Part shown: positions 8,400 through 11,842 of the stretch, one piece after another
How the letters are laid out: each line of letters opens with the position of its first letter
Position numbering within the stretch: the stretch's first letter is position 1
Assembly (NCBI GenBank): GCA_902787595.1
Contig: CADAHD010000088.1
Coordinates: forward strand, 1 to 11,842
Source of the DNA: an uncultured Lachnospiraceae bacterium
GTDB taxonomy: Bacteria > Bacillota_A > Clostridia > Lachnospirales > Lachnospiraceae
Length of the DNA stretch: 11,842 bases
Direction: 5' to 3'
Position numbers and translations under genes: made by a program
Notes under the pieces: generated by a model
What the model was told of the DNA's origin: nothing
The model's input: the letters and a program-made list of their open reading frames with translations, nothing else
Database searches by the model: none

Positions 8400-9231
8400 T
8401 TTTAACTTCCTCCGCTTTAATATTTTCGTTATTTTTATGGTGCACTTCACTCACCTCTCCGTAATAGAAACTGGTAAGCATGGTAAGCACATAAGCCTGT
8501 ATCAGGGCGTGGAGCACGGTAAAGAGCACACCCACAACCACCGGCAGACCAAAGCTCAGTGTTATGTAATAATATACGAGTTCCGTTGTGAGCATACCTG
8601 ACATAAGCGCTCCAAACAAACGGAAAGTCATGGAGATAGGCAGCGAGAACTCCTTCAGTGTTTTAAGTATGCCCTTGCCTCCGTTGGCAGCTATGCCGCC
8701 GCTCATTATAAAGAAAAACGATAAAAAGCCCATGCAGATGGCGCCGTTTATATTAGCCAGAGGCGCCGGCAGGGTAATAGAATGTCCCTCCGTGGTTATG
8801 GCCTGAAGGCCGAACAGCTCGAACATCGTACCCACGAAGATATAGGAACCCGCGCCGAAGATATATCCGCCAAGTGCCTTGTATCTGTGGGGGGAATTGG
8901 TCCTGCCCAGATCATGGAAAAAGCCCACCCAGGTCTCCAGGATAAGCTGAAGCTTGCCGGGAACAGGCTTGAAATTGGGTATTACAAAAATACGCACGAT
9001 CAGTGCAAATAACAGGAGTATGCCTGTTACGATATACGCCGAAATAAGTGAGGGGTCCACCTCAAACCCCAGAAAGTTTATCTTGTTGATATCATGAAGG
9101 ACCGCATCCTTCATAGTCTGCTTTATGGTCTCGTGCTTCTCAGGCGCAGGAAGCAATACTATCCCCGCTATACATGCGGCTATAAGGACCAATGCTATGA
9201 TGATTGTGCTTACTCTCTTTTTTTTAGGCAA
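8386..9231 (-). CDS. atpB: F-type ATP synthase a subunit
   Basis: The 281-residue membrane protein forms the stationary half of the ion channel against the c ring. It has about six hydrophobic helices (about 8-28, 63-86, 120-142, 160-182, 200-220, 228-256). The essential stator arginine is Arg204 in SMTFRLFGALMSGML, and the last helix has the family's HALIQAYVLTMLTSFYYGE with Gln245. Position +3 after the Arg-Leu-Phe-Gly is Ala where many homologues have Asn. The C-terminal tail is charged (HHKNNENIKAEE...). The start is a TTG at 9231, picked because AAAGGAG lies 9 bases upstream and it directly follows the operon promoter; no better ATG is in frame before the first helix. It is the first gene of the operon; no atpI precedes it. 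Confidence 0.95.
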   Translation of the reverse strand: MPKKKRVSTIIIALVLIAACIAGIVLLPAPEKHETIKQTMKDAVLHDINKINFLGFEVDPSLISAYIVTGILLLFALIVRIFVIPNFKPVPGKLQLILETWVGFFHDLGRTNSPHRYKALGGYIFGAGSYIFVGTMFELFGLQAITTEGHSITLPAPLANINGAICMGFLSFFFIMSGGIAANGGKGILKTLKEFSLPISMTFRLFGALMSGMLTTELVYYYITLSFGLPVVVGVLFTVLHALIQAYVLTMLTSFYYGEVSEVHHKNNENIKAEEVKNEEA

Positions 9232-9247
9232 AATGATCAGCTCCTTT
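9229..9247 (-). promoter_or_regulatory. Ribosome binding site and TTG start of atpB
   Basis: AAAGGAG (9247-9241) stands 9 bases before the TTG at 9231-9229. With the predicted transcript start near 9254, the leader is only about 23 bases and consists almost wholly of this site, leaving no room for a leader riboswitch or attenuator. Confidence 0.7.
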
Positions 9248-9260
9248 CGGTCATCCGTAT

Positions 9261-9289
9261 ATTATAAAGCTTTTAGCCCAAAACTTCAA
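9261..9289 (-). promoter_or_regulatory. Sigma-A-type promoter of the ATP synthase operon
   Basis: On the minus strand, -35 TTGAAG (9289-9284, four of six consensus bases) is followed after exactly 17 bases by a perfect -10 TATAAT (9266-9261). It lies in the 69-base gap between the cellulase stop and atpB and fits as the main promoter of a strongly expressed housekeeping operon. No hairpin terminator for the cellulase is visible in this gap. Confidence 0.82.
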
Positions 9290-9300
9290 GGGTACGCCGT

Positions 9301-11811
9301 TCACTCTGCCTTAACTTCCATGGTATATTCCCTGCCGTCTATCACCGCCTTCAGTGTGTATGTCCCGGCTGCTGCCACGCTTATCTTCACTTTGCGCATA
9401 TCTTTGGTCTGCGTCAGCGTTATCACCGGATCATGTTCCCAGCGCACGGGGGTATAAGAGCTTACGTTCCTGATGACAAGAGTTTTTGTCTTTCCTGCCT
9501 TCAAGCCTGCCGTGTTCTTCAGCTTAGGGAACTTTACTTTAAGCACAGCCGTATATTTGGCGGCGTATTTACCCTCTCCTATGATGCAGCTGAACTTGAC
9601 ACTTCCGTTTTTCAGCGCGGTGATCACCGAACCGTCCAGGCTCACGCTTTTATTCTTTGAGGGGACCGTGAATCCGACGCTCTGCCTTTTGGGAAGATTG
9701 GTAACATATGCGCTCAGATCTGCCGTCTGTCCCTCATATGTAAGATCGAATTTAGTGCCGTCGGCATTTGCGATCTTAAATACCGGTTTACTTATCTCTA
9801 TTTTCACACCGGCAACAGGAACATACTTCTTACCTTCTTTTTTGTATCCCGTGATCACCACGCTGCCTTCTTTTTTCGCTTTGACCACGCCTTTGCTGGA
9901 AACGGAAGCCAGCTTCTTAAGATCGCATTTATATTTCTTTATGCTTATGCCGCTGAGGCGGGCGTCTTTATTCAGGATATCAGCTATATTAAGCCTTTGA
10001 CCGACAGCCAGGGTGTAGCCTTCTAATTCGACCGGCTCTGAGGGATCTCCCGGCGTGGGTTCATCTCCCGGTGTGGGTTCGTCTCCCGGTGTGGGTTCGT
10101 CTCCCGGTGTGGGTTCGTCTCCGGGCGTAGGTTCGTCCCCGGGCGTGGGTTCGTCCCCGGGCGTGGGTTCGTCTCCCGGCGTGGGTTCGTCTCCCGGCGT
10201 AGGCTCGTCTCCGGGCGTAGGTTCGTCCCCGGGCGTGGGTTCATCCCCGGGCGTAGGCTCGTCCCCGGGTGTAGGCTCGTCGCCGGGTGTAGGCTCGTCG
10301 CCGGGTGTAGGCTCGTCGCCGGGTGTAGGCTCGTCCGCTGCGGATCCGCCGTACAGCTCTGCCAGACCTGCGCAGGCCAGCGCAAAACATCCGTTATAAT
10401 CAAGCGCAGGCTCGGTGTACTGGTAAGAGTTTACATCATCCGCATATCCGTTGGAATCAGGACCACCGATCAAAGCGCCTTTCAAAACATATTTCGCTGC
10501 GCCCTTATCCGGATTGGCTCCGCGGTGGTGTATCTTTGACGGATTATTACCATAACCTATCAGAAAGCTGTATCCATAAGGATTATTACCCAGTATATAA
10601 TCCATCTGATACCTTGCGGCTTTTGCATATGCCGAATCCTTATCGCCCTTTGCAAGCGAGAGCGCCGTCATCTGCATCGCGCAGTTATAGCGCGACACAC
10701 CCCAGGTAACATCAAAATAATTATAAAAGGAATCGCTCAGGCCCTGTTTGTTATTATAAGCATCTTTCAGGGCCTGTGCATACGGCTGCTCATTTGTTTT
10801 CTTATACATCAGAGCCGCAAAGCCCTGCCATACCTTATTCCAGCTGTAGAAATCATAATCTCCGTAATATATTCCCTGATATATATAGCATCCGCTGTTG
10901 GGCTCATATACCGGTTTATCGCCTTCTCCGCAAAGCCACAGCCAGGCTTCCGCCATGGCTGTCTCGTCGAGCCCGTACATCGTTTCGCTTCCGTAGTATC
11001 CGGACGTATCATAGAAGGGGGAAAGCCCTCCAAGATAATTGCCCTGATGCTCTTTTCCGAATTTTAAAAGGGCTTTCGCATATTTGATACATTCAGCGTA
11101 ATACTGAGCATCAGTGTTCTTATACATCCATGCGCACCCGGCCAGAGCCGACGCCATTTCGCCGCAGACCGCGGTATTGTTAAATTCCGCGCTGAGCCAG
11201 TAGGTTGTGCGCTCATAAGTCTGTTTCTCGGGAGAAGACCAGTCGTTATGATCAACATTTCCGTTTGCCACAACATGGCAGATCGTTGCCACCTCTCCGT
11301 CAGTATCAAGGAAAGTGGTCTTCATCAGATAATCCGCATTACGCTTAACAATCTTTAAAAGATGCTCTTTTGCCCCCGCCTTTTTATACACCTCAGGATG
11401 CAGATAATCCGACAGTGCCAGGCTGCTGCCGGCAAATCCCATGGTCAGATTGAACTTCACATGGTCGCCGGCGTCATGATATCCGCCGGATACATCTACC
11501 TTCCCGTCGCCGTCAGGATCTACCAGACTGCGATAACGCGCCGGGAAATTATCTGCTTTATCCAGAGAAGCCTCAGCATCATAAGTATGGCAGTTTCCGC
11601 GCCAGCTGATGCCCAGGGAGCCGGCGTCGTTTCCGCAGGCATTCTCGTCAAAGAAGTTAAGACTCAGGGCCAGCGCCGCAAGATAATCATTGTCTTCCGC
11701 GGCAGCCTGCACGCTCATTACCGCCGGACTGCCGGGCAGCTGTGAAAACACCAGCGTGATCATCAATAATGCCATTATCAGGATCCTGAACTTCTTCTTT
11801 TTCTTTTTCAT
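9301..11811 (-). CDS. Secreted glycoside hydrolase family 9 endoglucanase (cellulase) with EPTPGD linker and Ig-like C-terminus
   Basis: The 836-residue protein should hydrolyse beta-1,4-glucans such as cellulose outside the cell. Residues 1-37 are a signal peptide (MKKKKKKFRI, hydrophobic core, cleavage near VQA-AAE). The GH9 catalytic domain spans about 40-488: GGYHDAGDHVKFNL (109-122) holds the two aspartates Asp113 and Asp116, the latter the likely base; YILGNNPYGYSF and HHRGANP (His428, His429, Arg430) are the C-terminal substrate-cleft motif; SYQYTEPALDYNG holds the likely acid Glu467. Residues 494-589 are 16 copies of EPTPGD, a flexible linker. Residues 597-836 form probably three beta-rich segments, the first resembling bacterial Ig-like group 2 domains (SSKGVVKAKKEGSVVITGY). 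There is no cellulose-binding module I recognise, no dockerin, and no LPXTG or SLH anchor. AGGAG lies about 7 bases before the ATG. It is probably transcribed apart from the ATP synthase genes. Confidence 0.95.
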   Translation of the reverse strand: MKKKKKKFRILIMALLMITLVFSQLPGSPAVMSVQAAAEDNDYLAALALSLNFFDENACGNDAGSLGISWRGNCHTYDAEASLDKADNFPARYRSLVDPDGDGKVDVSGGYHDAGDHVKFNLTMGFAGSSLALSDYLHPEVYKKAGAKEHLLKIVKRNADYLMKTTFLDTDGEVATICHVVANGNVDHNDWSSPEKQTYERTTYWLSAEFNNTAVCGEMASALAGCAWMYKNTDAQYYAECIKYAKALLKFGKEHQGNYLGGLSPFYDTSGYYGSETMYGLDETAMAEAWLWLCGEGDKPVYEPNSGCYIYQGIYYGDYDFYSWNKVWQGFAALMYKKTNEQPYAQALKDAYNNKQGLSDSFYNYFDVTWGVSRYNCAMQMTALSLAKGDKDSAYAKAARYQMDYILGNNPYGYSFLIGYGNNPSKIHHRGANPDKGAAKYVLKGALIGGPDSNGYADDVNSYQYTEPALDYNGCFALACAGLAELYGGSAADEPTPGDEPTPGDEPTPGDEPTPGDEPTPGDEPTPGDEPTPGDEPTPGDEPTPGDEPTPGDEPTPGDEPTPGDEPTPGDEPTPGDEPTPGDEPTPGDPSEPVELEGYTLAVGQRLNIADILNKDARLSGISIKKYKCDLKKLASVSSKGVVKAKKEGSVVITGYKKEGKKYVPVAGVKIEISKPVFKIANADGTKFDLTYEGQTADLSAYVTNLPKRQSVGFTVPSKNKSVSLDGSVITALKNGSVKFSCIIGEGKYAAKYTAVLKVKFPKLKNTAGLKAGKTKTLVIRNVSSYTPVRWEHDPVITLTQTKDMRKVKISVAAAGTYTLKAVIDGREYTMEVKAE
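10045..10332 (-). repeat. 16 x 18-bp tandem repeat encoding the EPTPGD linker
   Basis: Sixteen consecutive 18-base units (288 bases) each encode EPTPGD with no amino-acid exception. They differ only at synonymous positions. Units nearest the catalytic domain (about 10261-10332) share one variant and units 2-4 at the other end (10063-10116) share another, which indicates local duplication of neighbouring blocks. The length is a multiple of three, so copy-number change leaves the downstream domains in frame. Confidence 0.97.
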
Positions 11812-11842
11812 TTTCTTCTCCTTGCTTTATACTTTTCTGACC

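Noticed and set aside
10055..10399. Plus-strand open frame with a repeating GVGSSP pattern, and a minus-strand frame with repeating HPATSL/RPGTNP patterns
   Set aside because: Both are alternate readings of the 18-base EPTPGD repeat. A stop-free unit whose length is a multiple of three opens several frames by itself, and neither has a ribosome site or domain.
11820..11842. Possible -10 (TATAAA) just upstream of the cellulase ribosome site
   Set aside because: It would place the transcript start almost inside the ribosome site, and any -35 would be outside the window; it cannot be supported.

Overview
All genes in this 11.8 kb window read on the minus strand, so transcription runs from right (11842) to left (1). 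Gene content points to an anaerobic, polysaccharide-degrading Clostridia-type Firmicute, most likely of the Lachnospiraceae (Butyrivibrio/Roseburia-like gut or rumen bacteria). The clues are strong AGGAGG-type ribosome sites, a secreted family 9 cellulase with an EPTPGD linker, a type II lipobox lipoprotein, and an F-type ATP synthase whose c and b subunits look clostridial. This placement is inference; no marker gene proves it.

Layout in the direction of transcription: (1) 11811-9301, a secreted GH9 glycoside hydrolase with 16 tandem EPTPGD repeats and a beta-rich, Ig-like C-terminal part. (2) A short gap holding a very good sigma-A promoter (perfect -10, 17-nt spacer). (3) 9231-3154, an F-type ATP synthase operon in the order a, c, b, alpha, gamma, beta, epsilon, packed with overlaps or near-zero gaps. 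There is no atpI and no free-standing delta gene (atpH). Instead, the alpha subunit carries at its N-terminus about 80 residues that look like the C-terminal, b-binding half of delta. The c-subunit gene is broken: its signal-peptide-like N-terminus and its second membrane helix are both present, but in different frames, and the first helix and the polar loop between them are absent. (4) 3123-1087, two genes directly behind epsilon with no visible terminator: an unrecognised lipoprotein and an unrecognised soluble protein, probably on the same transcript. (5) 1071-748, a compact unit with its own promoter, a 68-residue protein and an intrinsic terminator. (6) 727-1, the start of a MurJ/SpoVB-like lipid flippase that breaks off after about 115 codons and runs into the interior of an unrelated FAD-dependent oxidoreductase with different codon use.

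The functional core is the ATP synthase: a and c form the ion path, b plus the delta-like domain fused to alpha should form the stator, alpha/beta the catalytic hexamer, and gamma/epsilon the rotor. The most interesting biology is the delta-alpha fusion with loss of atpH, and the two unknown genes trailing the operon. Two breaks, in atpE and near position 383, may be real rearrangements but could equally be assembly errors; the raw reads should be checked before drawing biological conclusions from them. No rRNA, tRNA, CRISPR array, insertion sequence or replication origin was seen, and no gene-free stretch exceeds 100 bases.
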